From Dipteronia dyeriana (lineage: Eukaryota; Streptophyta; Magnoliopsida; Sapindales; Sapindaceae): a stretch of 64,000 nucleotides of DNA. Position numbers and translations under genes: made by a program. The DNA lies in assembly GCA_032871835.1 (NCBI GenBank), contig CM065299.1:30554074-30618073 (forward strand), in the 5' to 3' direction. Within the stretch, counting starts at the first letter, position 1; each line of letters starts with the position of its first letter. This document shows, in pieces, positions 34,705 through 45,960 of the stretch. Below the pieces are notes generated by a model that had not been told where the DNA came from, did not search any database, and worked only from the letters and a program-made list of their open reading frames with translations.

Positions 34705-34731
34705 CCCAAGATGGCGCTTGGCCATCTCGGG
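34705..34731 (+). promoter_or_regulatory. Hairpin upstream of the TATA-like box in a Sirevirus LTR
   Basis: AGATGGC (34,709-34,715) pairs with GCCATCT (34,721-34,727) around a 5-base loop. Outer CCC and GGG pair beyond one mismatch. Three other LTRs have a hairpin at the same place (see findings). Confidence 0.7.
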
Positions 34732-35764
34732 ACAGAATGCTTGCTGCCCCGAGTTGCCCAAGTGCCATCTAGGGCAGCAAGCATGCTTGGTGCACATAAC
34801 GGTAATTTGGTCATTCTTGCTTCATTCTTTCCCTCTCTTTTATATTCCTCTTCCCTCTCACATTTCATTCTAAGAAGAAATTTAAAAATTGAGTGCAGAA
34901 ATTTTCTCTCTACATTTTCTCACATTCGAAACACCATAACCTCTTCATTTGAACTCTGATTTGAGTGATTCAAAGTTGAGAGTGTCTTTCTATTCATCCT
35001 CCATCTTTTATCTGAAGGTTTGAGTGAGTTTTATTGCTGTTTTTTGAGTTTAAACATACAAAAACGGGACTGCACCAAAATCAACTAAGGTATTGATTTT
35101 CTCTCAAAGTTTTAAAACTTGGTCAATTGCCTTGGGTTTTCTTCTTTAACATATATATGTGTATTGTGAGTGTTTTGATTTTAGTTTTGAACTCTTTTAA
35201 AGCTAGTGTGAGTTTCAATTGAAATCTTACATGTTGAGTTAGGTTTTGATTTTGCCTATGTTTTCACATGTTTGGGATTGTATTGTGCTAGCTTTGATTC
35301 TAGGACTATTTTGATGATCTTTTATTGATTGATTTTATGAAAAATAGTTCCTCACATGTATTAGGCTCTCTTGGCCGAATTCTCACAATAATACATGTGC
35401 TTATGTTCTTTTGAGCTATTCATGTGTTTTGTTGAATCTATGAATATGAATATGCTCTAGAACTTTAGCTTTAATCTAAATGACTTTTTCATATGATTTT
35501 AATGTTTGTGGTTTATGTGATTAATTGAACATATATTGTGATTCAAGTTTTAGATCTATGCATGTATCTAGGTTGTAATTAATGTTGAACATATCTTACA
35601 TGATCTAGATGATTTAAACATGCATGATTGACTAGACTACATTTGATTTGTGCATTCATACTCATGTCTAGTATTTTCCATAGGATGTGTTGATCATAGC
35701 ATTCTATGTTGCGTGCTTGTTTGTGTTTTGCATTCATGATCACCTAGATACCTTGTTAGAAAGA

Positions 35765-36060
35765 AGTCTTGACAATAGGTGTGAGACCTATGTTGTTGAG
35801 CAAGGACGTCTTGGCAAGAGGTGTGAGACCTTGGATTGTCAAGCAAGGAAGTCTTTGCTAGAGTCAGGAGGACTCGGATAGTTGAGCAAGCAGTCTTGCC
35901 TAGGGTCGTGAGGATCCGGAAAGGTGAGCGAGGAAGTCTTGACTAGAGTCGGGAGGACTCAGATAGTTGAGCAAGAAGTCTTGCCTAGGGTCGTGAGGAT
36001 CCGAAAAGGTGAGCAAGGAAGTCTTGACAAGAGGTGTGAGGCCTCGGATTGTTGAGCATG
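35765..36060 (+). repeat. 42 bp tandem repeat in Sirevirus 1 LTR, about 7 units
   Basis: Units of the form GAAGTCTTGACAAGAGG..GTGAG..CC.....TTGTTGAGCAAG recur about every 42 bp. Element D has about four units at the same place (62,830-63,000). Confidence 0.85.
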
Positions 36061-36531
36061 AGGGCGACATCTTCATGAGTAGGATAGGAGGGTAGTTTCT
36101 AGGTGAAGGGGTCACTTGAGAGATTGTACTTGTCTTATCTACTAGTGGATTTTGTTTGCCGGTGGTTGCTAACCCATGGATGTTTCCTCTTCGGAGGTTT
36201 ACCACGTTATATCTTGTGTCAACTTTTCTCTATCCCTATCTCTCTTATATTTGTATTTGTTATTTGAATATTTTGAATAGAACTCTTTATGTAAGTTGAC
36301 TTCCTTTCTATAATATAGATTGTGTATGTGTTACAATTACTTGTTTGTATCACACTTTACTTGTTTTATATATTTATTAAGTGTCTTTGATTAATATATA
36401 TATTGTGATACAAGCAATCTAGAAGGACAAACTTTTGTTTGTTTCTAAGGGAGTCAAAAAAGGTGTCTAACCTATTCACCCCCCCTCCCCTCTAGGTTAG
36501 CCTTTAGCATTTAACCGTGTTTGTATTTTCA

Positions 36532-36773
36532 TCCCAAACTTGTTACAGTTTCTCCCAATTCTTCTAACCTTCGAGTCTTCGATACTTGAATGTAATACAA
36601 AAGAATTTTAAATAAAAAATACTACAGTTTTTTTTATTACAACAATAAAAAAAAATAAAAAATTAGCAGCTACCAAGAAGGAAATTATGGCGATGATAGA
36701 CCACCATTCTTGTTACAATCCCAAAACAAAAATACATTGAAATTCTAAGACCAAAATTGAGCAATAACAATCC

Positions 36774-36822
<49 letters not shown>

Positions 36823-36961
36823 ATACATTTCAATGTAAATATATATGCGAATACCTAGAGTTCCATCTCTTTCTAAAACATGCATATATACAATAAAAAG
36901 AAAAAGATTCATGAACACATACATCAAATAATCAAGGGTACAACCAGACTCTGATACCAAT
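36532..36961 (-). mobile_element. Copia C internal leader fragment (inverted)
   Basis: Read on the minus strand this matches the copia B leader from the primer-binding site (ATTGGTATCAGAGTCTGG at 36,944-36,961, closer to the canonical sequence than copia B) to a point about 380 bp inside. It stops exactly where the Sirevirus 1 LTR ends, so Sirevirus 1 appears to have inserted here. An expanded (TA)n tract of about 40 bp lies near 36,780-36,820. Confidence 0.85.
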
Positions 36962-38519
36962 TGTAGGGAAAATCGCACAACGGAAGAGTAAAAATAGGGT
37001 TTGGTATAAATAATTTTTTTTCCCTTTTTAATAAAAAGAACCTTACCCTAGATTAATTGTTGTATATTAAATAGTATCGTACCTTTTTCTCGTGATGATT
37101 GAACAAGCGCCGAATTAAATCAGTAAGATCTTCCAATCCAATCATGAACGTGAATCACCTAGGAGTGTGGGTTCCTTTTCTTTAATTGTATACCTGAGGA
37201 TGGAAACAAACAAAATCTTCTTCTTTATTAGTCACAATAATCCTCTAAGAAGAAAAACAAAGAACGTTAGGTCACTTGTGAATTATCAATCAATTTGATT
37301 GAAACTTACGTGAACCTTGATTCGATGTTTTACACAAAACCTTTTAATGTAAAGGTTACTAGTGTACGATCTAAAACAAAACATTCTTTCTTCCTTTTCT
37401 TCTTTGCCGAATTTCTCACACACCAATCTTTTGATTTGGAAGAATTTATCTAGAGCAAGAACCAAATTCTCTACATTCAAAATTCTTCTTTGTCTGTATT
37501 TTTCTCTAAGAAAAATACCTTGGACGAATTCTACTCTTAGAATTCTACTCTTAGAATTCTTGCTAGCCGAATTTTTCTCTTTTGAAAACAACCTTAGCTT
37601 GGCCGAAATTTTCAAGAAGAAATTTCATTAGGTTGGCCGAAATATACAACCTATATTTATAGGTTCACAAATCCTCTCCTAAAAAGGATTTACTTGTATT
37701 TTGTTTAGGAGACCTAATCCACTCTTAAGAATGATTTACTTGGTGGGCAAGAATCCTATCCTCATGTGGATTTACTTGGTGACCAAGAATCCTTTTCGAA
37801 AAAGAATTCTTTTCAACACCAAGACTCCTAATCCAACTCAAATAGTGTATTTTTAACCATATTAAAGACTTCCTAATTTGACTAGATAAATAATTCCTTT
37901 TATTTATCTACTTATCAAATATAGTCTTTAATATTAATTATACTACAAACAATAGTCTAATATTAGGAGACCATCTCCTACCAGGAAAAAGATTTTAACT
38001 TTTAATTAATTAATTAATTAATTACCAAATTAATTAATTTACATTTAATTAATTATTAATAATAATAAAATATTAGGCTTTTATATATTAGCCTTGCCAT
38101 CCATGACATTATATAGGCATATATATTATTTTTCTTATTTTATTAAATCCATTGAACCTTCATAAAAGGTCCACATGTGAACTAGACCCATTCTTACAAA
38201 AAGAAACAAGTCCACATGCCTTAATACAATTCTAGATGGACCCTAAATTGGTCTGGTAGAATATATCAAGTGATCCATGCAAGTTCGTGTGGATTGGGGA
38301 TCTTGGCGGACTATCTAAATTTAAGCTTCTATAGACATAACCCAATCACAATCAACAAATGATTCACTTAGGTCCGATCTATTAATTTTAGTAATTCCAC
38401 TAAAGAACTAAAATTGAACTCTTAAATAATGATAGAATAAGTTAATATTACTCGTTCATACTCTAGACAACTTTATTGATGATAGTGTATCCTCGTGAAG
38501 AATACCAGTAATCGCCAAG
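36962..38519 (-). repeat. Copia C 5' LTR, first part (inverted)
   Basis: It begins on the plus strand TGTAGGGAAAATCGC, the reverse of the copia A/B LTR end, and aligns with those LTRs up to CAGTAATCGCCAAG. It then switches to Sirevirus 2 LTR text at GGCTCAT. About 480 bp that the solo LTR has at this place (about 57,290-57,770) are missing from both parts. Confidence 0.85.
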
Positions 38520-39871
38520 GGCTCATATTTATGTGCCATCTTTTTCTTCACTCGTTTTTTAGAGCTTAAAAACCATTTCTTAGTGAGAGAAAATATTTCC
38601 CTTAAGAGAGAAGCTCCAAGAGTGGTTCCTTAACTCTCCAAACCCAAAACCCATCATCCCTCATGCATTATTGATCATCTTTAGACATGGATCTTCATCA
38701 TTCATGACTTGGTAAGTAAGAACAAACTTTTATCTTTGATTATTGTTCTTAAACTCCAAGAGTTCTATTTTATTGCATAGGATTTATAGAAATCATTTTT
38801 GAATGCATATTTTTATTGAATGATGGCATGATTGGGTTTGTATTTTGATAGCTTATTTGATTAGGTCATTTTTACGGAAAAGCTAGGTCATAAACATTCT
38901 TGTGTGATTCATTGTTGACTAGGTTGATAGATTGTTCACTAATCAACTTGTTAAGCTTTTGAATGTTTATGTGATGTTTTTGTGACAATTAGTTTATTAG
39001 AAAATCTCTACACAACTAATTGAGTTTGTTATTGATAGACATTGGTCTAAGACTTGCATTTATTGTGTGGCTAAATGCTTTGTCTCAATCCCATGAATAT
39101 ATACTAAGTATATGTTGAATACATTGTAAGCATATTTGTTGATTCATTGTGATTATTTGTGATAGCTAGGATTGTTGTTATTGATAACTTCTAGCTAAAT
39201 CTCAATGCTTTGCATTTAGATATTGTTTAGGACTCATTGATTGCATTTAGTGATTGCATTATAGTCCTTGCCATGCTTAATGACAACATGATTTTTTTTT
39301 GGCTTTTATGATATCTTCATAGGATTGCTTGTTCTATGTTTAGCTAAGCTTTATGACATGTCATTTATCTCTTGATATCTAGGATTGCATTTATTGCCAT
39401 CTCATAATCCTAGATAAGCATATAAGGTACCCCAGCCTTGTTTGTTGTTTGAATATCATCATATATTCACATAGGGTGTTTATCTCTTCATTGAAGAGAA
39501 GTAAGTCTTGCGTTGCATCCGGGAGTAGGTTGATTCAAGCGTAACCAAATTGGACTAGGTCCACTTAATACCGGGATTAGGTAGTGGTAGTGGGTTATCT
39601 ATCGGGAGTAGGTTGTAACGCCTCTATCATCAGTGGATTCGTTGTTCGAGTGTGGTGCACTTAACATCCTGTGGTTTTTCCCATTTGGAGGGTTTCCACG
39701 TATATCTCAATTGTCTTTATTATTTCCACACTTATTACACTTGTGATATTATTGTGACTAGTTAGGGGTATTTTTGTCTAATTGACCATTAACGAAAATT
39801 GGGTAAAATTTGATTAAAATCTATTCACCCCCCTCTAGATTAATATTAAACACACCATAATATTTGTTTTA
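38520..39871 (+). repeat. Sirevirus 2 5' LTR, 5'-truncated
   Basis: It matches 44,415-45,639 of the 3' LTR from GGCTCATATTTATG onward and ends ATTTGTTTTA, where the terminal CA has become TA. A segment of about 120 bp near 39,567-39,688 is absent from the 3' LTR. Confidence 0.85.
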
Positions 39872-39889
39872 ATTGGTATCAGAGCAGGT
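39872..39889 (+). promoter_or_regulatory. Sirevirus 2 primer-binding site
   Basis: ATTGGTATCAGAGCAGGT directly follows the LTR and carries the canonical initiator tRNA-Met complement TGGTATCAGAGC. Confidence 0.9.
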
Positions 39890-39997
39890 TCCTAGACATA
39901 CATAGGTGATCCTTGCTCATTTTGGTGTGTGTTGCATTTTGTGTGTTTGTGTTGATTATTCATAAACTTGCATTCATATCATTCATTCATAAACACA

Positions 39998-42197
39998 ATG
40001 AGTAGAAACGGTGGCAACGAGGGAGCTTCTAGCACAAGACCTCCACTTCTCACCGGATTGAATTATGCCTCTTGAAAAGGCTAGATGGAGTCGTATATTT
40101 GCCAAATTCATGACAGGACATGGATGACGGTTGAAGATGGCTACACTCCACCCATGATGACTCCTACAGATGGAGGAGATGATGTAATCAAGCCAAATGC
40201 ACAGTGGATCGCACAAGAGTTTGAGGCATCAAAGTGGAATAGGAAGGCAATGCATGCCATCTTATGTGCAATGGATGAGAACCCGTACAAGTTGGTTCAA
40301 AATACTAGGATAGCTAAGAAGGCCTGGGATATCCTAGAAGTTACACATGAGGGAACCGATGTGGTTAAGGAATCGAAGCTTCAGGTTCTCAAAATGCAAT
40401 TTGAATTGCTTAAGATGAATGAGAACGAGTGCTTCAATGACTTTGAAGTGAGGTTGATGGACATTGTGAACTAAAGTCATCAACTTGGTGATCCTTATTC
40501 AGATAGGAAGATCAAGCAGAAGATTCTGAGATCTCTACCTGATAGATCTGAGTCTAAGGTGACGGCTTTAGAAGAGAATAGTGGTTACAAGGATATGAAG
40601 CCGAGGGAAGTGATTGAGAGGCTTCTAGCTTATAAATCTAAGAAATGTCCTAACCCCACATCATCGAAAAAGCAAAAGGATATTGCTTTGAAAGCCTCTA
40701 AAATTGAGAAGGAGGAAAGTGATGACTCGGATGAAGAAATGGCCTTGCTAATGAGGAAGTTCAAGAAATTCTACAAGTCCGAGAGGAAAGGTTTCGGATC
40801 CAAGGGTCAAGACTTGAAGAAAAAGGCTCCCTTCAAAAAGATTGAGCCTAGGTAAGAAAAGACCGAGAAGAAAGGAGTCCAATGCTATGAATGTGGTGGG
40901 ATAGGTCACTTTGCTCCCGAATGTGCTAATTCGAAGAAGAAGAAGAAAGAAAAAGTGGTTGCCACCTCATCAATTGATAGTGGAAGTGATAAATCCAATT
41001 AAAAAGATGATTCTTCTAGTGATGAAGAGATTATTCTTAACTACACGACTTTTGGAGCCTTATTTGTGGAAGATGTTGAAAAAGGTAACAAAGCCTTAGT
41101 TTGCAACCTTGAAAAAGGATGTGATGAAAAATTAGCTAAAAGAGTGATTAATGAAGCTATTTATGTTGATGATGCCAATATGGCAAGGGACATTATTGAT
41201 GACTCAAGTAATGAAAGTGTCTCATCTCACTCTACAAATGAAAATGTAAAGAACATGAACCTTGAAAGGCCCATTGAGCATTTTTCAAGTCTAAGGTTGA
41301 AGATGGAGAAAGAGGTTCAAAGGTTGAAGGAAGAGAACCACTAGCTATCAACTGAGGTGACTCACTTAAGTGAGAAAGTGAAGAATGGAAGAGGGGTAGA
41401 AGAGAGCTTGAAGGAGGAGCTTAGTGAGGCTAGAGAGTTGATTGTTAAAATGACTTTAAGTACGGAGAAACTTGACCATATGTTGAGGGTTGGCAAGAAG
41501 CCAAGTGATAAGAGAGGCCTAGGGTTTGAAGATGGCAAGGAGACCTCAACTCCTTGAAAGACGGTATTTGTCAAAAGCATGGACTTCAAAGAGCCTCTGC
41601 CTCCTCATCAATCACCTAGGAAGAAACTTGACCTAGAAGAGTGTTCAAGAAGTGCTCAAGTAGAGGTGATATCAAAAAAGTCTACCTTAAGCTAACTTCC
41701 CTCAACCGAAAATCAATCAAGGGAAGAGACCTATCATGCAAGCTCAACCGAGGAAGCAATCTAGTCTTGTTCGACAACAAAGAAGGAGATATCCTTATCA
41801 ACTACCAAGACAACCACAAAGACATGGGAAGGCTCCAATGCATCCTCATAGTTATGGTATGATTCCTAACTTTATTGCTACATGTCATTTTTGTGGTATT
41901 GATGGTCACATTAGACCAAATTGCTTTCGTTTCATAAAATTGTGTAGAATTGAAAGCATGGTAGAGAAGAAAAAGGCTAAAGCCAAGGTGCATGTCTCTA
42001 GGAAAAATGAATCACATTTGCTTGTTCCTAGGACATCTAGAGCCTATGTACCATTGACCACTAGGAAAGAAAATGTTTCATCTAAGTGGATTAAAAAAGA
42101 TGAACCCGCTTGTCATTGTGCTAAGGTTTCACCCATAAGCTCAACTAGGTCCAATGGATTTAGTAGATCTATTGGGATTTGTCACATGGAGAGATGA
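39998..42197 (+). pseudogene. Sirevirus 2 gag with two CCHC knuckles
   Basis: The frame starts MSRNGGNEGASSTRPP and stays in one phase to about 41,650, interrupted by about seven stops (near 40,070, 40,079, 40,472, 40,853, 41,000, 41,343 and 41,555). It contains the copia gag block WIAQEFEASKWNRKAMHAI, LKMQFELLKMNENE, and LRSLPDR. A CCHC zinc knuckle CYECGGIGHFAPEC lies at 40,883-40,924, followed by an acidic region and a coiled coil (about 41,290-41,480). After a frameshift a second knuckle, CHFCGIDGHIRPNC, lies at 41,883-41,924. Long gag proteins with extra knuckles and coiled coils fit Sireviruses. Homology ends at KWIKKD, just before protease would start. Confidence 0.85.
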
Positions 42198-43015
42198 GTT
42201 TTGGTCTTTGACCCCATATGGAGAACTCAAGTAAAGAGAGCTATTGTTTACTTGTTGCATGCAAAATTTTTGGAAATGTTTATGCTCCTTTATTGATTGC
42301 TTGAGTAGCTTGGTTGCACTTATATTATATTATATTGTATTTTCTTTAATAAGTGTGAACTTTGCTTTGATTACAATCCATGTCATATTTATGTTCAAAC
42401 ATGCATTTTTGGACTAGAAGATCTACATAGGAAGTACATATTGAATGACCTATAGTTATCTCCACGACATTATGATTCTTTAATGACATGCTAATGAAAA
42501 ATGATAAAGTATGAATTGATAATTGCAATTGTTAAATGCAAAACAACGTGTGAATATGCTAGTGAGACTCAAATGGTTAATCATTGTCTCTCTTTCTTTA
42601 TTAAGTTAAACATGGCTACTATCATACAGGTATCTTACCCAGAAAAATCAAATAGAGTGCAAAGTTTCTCATGCCATGTTTCGCTTATAAAGTTGGTTAA
42701 AGTGCTCCTAAAATTTTACTTCTATGAAAACTCTATATCCTTGCTTCTCTCATGACGAATGGTAAAATTGGTTTGAATTCTATTGGAAACCTTTTTCATT
42801 TGCTTTGCCAAATACCATTATTTTTGGACTTGAATGCGACATGTCTTGTATGCAAAGCATTTTTTGATTCAAACATTTTCTTCAAATAAATCTCCTTGTT
42901 TCTCTCCTATTAATTGAGTTGCATAAATGTAGCTCATATGATTATACAAATATCTTGTATGCTCCTTTCTTTCTTTGCCTTGAGTGACACGGTTGGGGAC
43001 TTATTCTTTGCCTAT
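42198..43015. other. Non-coding interior of Sirevirus 2
   Basis: AT-rich text with no pol motifs in any frame. An 84-codon plus-strand frame at 42,501-42,755 has no recognisable domain. The junction near 42,100-42,200 is where pol should begin. Confidence 0.6.
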
Positions 43016-43429
43016 ATCATGACAAAAAAAGGGAGTTGCATTATGGTGTTAGGGGGAGTAGCATATGGTTTAAGGGGGAACTTAACTTGGTAAGAGAAAG
43101 TAGTACATGTTGGGGAGATTACATTTAGGGGGAGTAATCCTTTGAGGGGGAGCATTGCATTCACATACATTGCATGATTATATTCTTAAATGCAAATGCC
43201 TTTGTTTTATATTCTCTTGATCATCTCACATACACTTGGTTTGGAAAGTGTATTTGTTTTTGTTTTATGTATAGGGTTGATAGGTCTATAAGAGATTAAA
43301 GATTTGAAGTTTATTTTTATATATCTCTTTATAACGTAGAATATCTTCCTGGTGCTTTATTTTGTTTTGTGAGGATCAATGTGAGTGGTGGTTTTGTCAC
43401 GAAATAGCCAAAGGGGGGGGGGGGGGGAT
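43016..43429 (+). promoter_or_regulatory. Sirevirus 2 polypurine array ending in G15
   Basis: Purine motifs occur near 43,024 (AAAAAAAGGGAG), 43,051 (AGGGGGAG), 43,072 (AAGGGGGAA), 43,110 (GGGGAGA), 43,127 (AGGGGGAG), 43,145 (GAGGGGGAG) and 43,411-43,428 (AA, then 15 G, then A). The last abuts the 3' LTR. This is the repeated polypurine-tract arrangement known for Sireviruses. Confidence 0.8.
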
Positions 43430-45639
43430 TGTAAAGTCCACATTTATTGATGGCTTATTTCGTGAACAAACCACATATTGGGGTTTTATGTAAGGGTAGC
43501 TTAGGCTCTCAAGACATCAAGAGAAGAAGCACCAAAGGTATATTTCTTGTGCTTACTTACTTTGAAGAAATATAATTGCACACACTCACAACTCATGCAT
43601 ATTTCTTATTCGTATATGTTGTATGTTTATATAAGTGTGCATTCATGTTTTGATAACTCTTCTTGCATGTTTATATTGATCACATATTTTCATTTGTATT
43701 GAAATGCATTATGTGTTGCTCACACACACTTACTTACATTTGATTTGTTATGCATGTGTGCTTCATTATTCTCTATGTGCATTCATGGTGTGGTTTTGTG
43801 TGTTGTTCGTACTTGCACGATGGTGTGCTTGTCTTAGCAAATTGAGTAACCATTTGAGAAGGTGTGGATTAAGGTGTCTAGTTTCAAAAAGTGGATTTCA
43901 ATGATTTAAATATTTTTCAAAACTAACCTTTGTATGGTCTTGTGACCATATATTTTTATAAAATGATTCAAAATGAATTTTGAAAATTTCTGTGTAAACT
44001 AAACACCCATACCTTTCCAACGGTATTTTATTCGTAATATTTCATGACCGTTTGGATTGGTTTTGAAATCTCCAAAGTGACCAAAAAACAGGGCATCTCT
44101 GTTGTTATCCGTTTCTGACATTTGGTTACTTAAATGACCATAACCTTATCTACATACATCCAAATCAAGTTTTATAAATTGGAGTAGAACTTAGACTTCC
44201 ATACCTTTCCAACGGTATATTATACGAAAGGTTTGGATGTCGTTTGGTCATGTTTTGGGTTGCTCGAATCTCAAGCTTTTGTGCTGTCGCGGCTGTGCCG
44301 GTCCACAAGCACACATCACCAGTGCCCCTGGACAGTAAATGTGCGCTGGTGTGGCGCCTGTCGACCAGCGTACTGATTAAAATTTTAGGCATTTTCAAAA
44401 CGATGTAGTTTTGTTCTAGGGCTCATATTTATGAGTCATCTTCTTCCTCACTCATTTTTTAGAGCTTAAAAACCATTTCTTAGTGAGAGAAAATATTTCC
44501 CTTGAGAGAGAAGCTCCAAGAATGGTTCCTTAACTCTCCAAGCCCAAACCCTATCATCCTTCATGCATTATTGATCATCTTTAGACATGGGTCTACATCA
44601 TTCATGACTTGGTAAGTAAGAACAAACTTTTATCTTTGATTATTGTTCTTAAACTCCAAGAGTTCGATTTTATTGCATAGGATTTATAGAAATCATTTTT
44701 TAATGCATATTTTTGTTGAATGATGGCATGATTGGGTTTGTATTTTGATAGCTTATTTGATTAGGTCATTTTTACGGAAAAGCTAGGTCATAAACATTCT
44801 TGTGTGATTCATTGTTGACTAGGTTGATAGATTGTTCATTAATCAACTTGTTAAGCTTTTGAATGTTTATGTGATGTTTTTGTGACAATTAGTTTGTTGG
44901 AAAATCTCTACATAACTAATTGAGTTTGTTATTGATAGACATTGGTCTAAAACTTGCATTTATTGTGTGGCTAAATGCTTTGTCTCAATCCCATGAATAT
45001 ATACTAAGTATATGTTGAATACATTGTAAGCATATTTGTTGATTCATTGTGATTATTTGTGATAGCTGGGATTGTTGTTATTGATAACTTCTAGCTAAAT
45101 CTCAATGCTTTGCATTTAGATATTGTTTAGGACTCATTGATTGCATTTAGTGATTGCATTATAGTCTCTGCCATGCTTAATGACAACATGATTTTTTTTT
45201 GGCTTTTATGATATCTTCATAGGATTGCTTGTTCTATGTTTAGCTAAGCTTTATGACATGTCATTTAGCTCTTGATATCTAGGTTTGTATTTATTGCCAT
45301 CTCATAATCCTAGATAAGCATATAAGGTACCCTAGCCTTGTTTGTTGTTTGAATATCATCATATATTCACATAGGGTGTTTATGTCTTCATTGAAGAGAA
45401 GTAAGTCTTGCGTTGCATTCGGGAGTAGGTTGATTCAAGCGTAACCAAATTGGACTAGGTCCACTTTGAAGGTTTCCACGTATATCTCAAGTGTCTTTAT
45501 TATTTCCGCACTTATTACACTTGTGATATTATTGTGACTAGTTAGGGGTATTTTCGTCTAATTGACCATTAACGAAAATTGGGTAAAATTTGATTACCCC
45601 CTCTAGAATAATATTAAACACACCATAATATTTGTTTCA
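43430..45639 (+). repeat. Sirevirus 2 3' LTR
   Basis: It begins TGTAAAGTCCACATTT and ends ATATTTGTTTCA, 2210 bp. It includes a direct repeat of ATACCTTTCCAACGGTAT at about 44,010 and 44,200. The right flank (CTCAT) continues copia C LTR text. Confidence 0.85.
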
Positions 45640-45960
45640 CTCATCATAACACATTTGATCCCACTCAAATGCTAGCAAAAGAATCTACAACTTTGACAAG
45701 ATAAATGCGCCCAACCTTTATCTTAAGTTGTGAATATTATTTGGACTAACTAAAGAATTGTGTCTACCTCATACATATCTAGATGTATGAATAATTCTTC
45801 TTTTCTCATAGTCTTTTGACCTTATGATTATTCACTTTTGACAATTATAATAATTAAACTATAAAAGCTATAAGATTTGTTAAACTAGAAATCACTTTAT
45901 TAATATGAAAAGATTGTCAAATACATTATTAAACTCTTGCTATCGAGCATAATCCCAACA
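45640..45960 (-). repeat. Copia C 5' LTR, second part (inverted)
   Basis: It resumes the copia LTR at CTCATCATAACACATTTGATC, matching the solo LTR at about 57,772, and ends AATCCCAACA, the reverse of an LTR start TGTTGGGATT. The flank is Sirevirus 3 gag, so copia C inserted in that gag or close to it. Confidence 0.85.

Larger units (their letters stand above)
22041..36531 (+). mobile_element. Sirevirus-like copia element 1, 3' part, split by copia B
   Basis: The internal region (22,041-24,103, resuming at 33,862) carries a Transposase_32-like ORF and repeated GGGGGAG polypurine motifs, ending in AAAGGGGGAGAT immediately before a 2.6 kb LTR (33,934-36,531). Repeated polypurine motifs and long LTRs are known traits of Sireviruses (SIRE/Maximus). 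The 5' LTR, gag and pol are absent from the window. The LTR matches that of element D at 60,928. Copia B is inserted at 24,103/33,857. Confidence 0.75.
33934..36531 (+). repeat. Sirevirus 1 3' LTR
   Basis: It begins TGTTAGGTTTTAATTTG after AAAGGGGGAGAT and ends TTTGTATTTTCA, 2598 bp. It aligns with the element D LTR (60,928-63,440) and with the partial LTRs at 47,634 and 53,001. It contains a hairpin at 34,705-34,731, a TATA-like TTTTATATTC near 34,838, a 56 bp repeat in two copies (about 34,135-34,250) and a 42 bp repeat in seven copies (35,765-36,060). Confidence 0.85.
38520..45639 (+). mobile_element. Sirevirus-like copia element 2, gag-only
   Basis: The order is partial 5' LTR (38,520-39,871), primer-binding site, gag, a non-coding stretch, a polypurine array and a 3' LTR (43,430-45,639). 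The 3.56 kb interior has no protease, integrase, RT or RNase H, so this copy could move only with pol supplied in trans. About 980 bp of the 5' LTR are deleted together with part of the copia C LTR it sits in. Its LTR is a different subfamily from that of Sirevirus 1. Confidence 0.85.

Noticed and set aside
34596..34868. Overlapping frames on both strands of the Sirevirus 1 LTR
   Set aside because: They are created by the palindromic GATGGC/GCCATC hairpin region, which reads open on both strands.
35765..36060. Regular repeats considered as a CRISPR array
   Set aside because: Units are contiguous tandem repeats without unique spacers, within a plant LTR.
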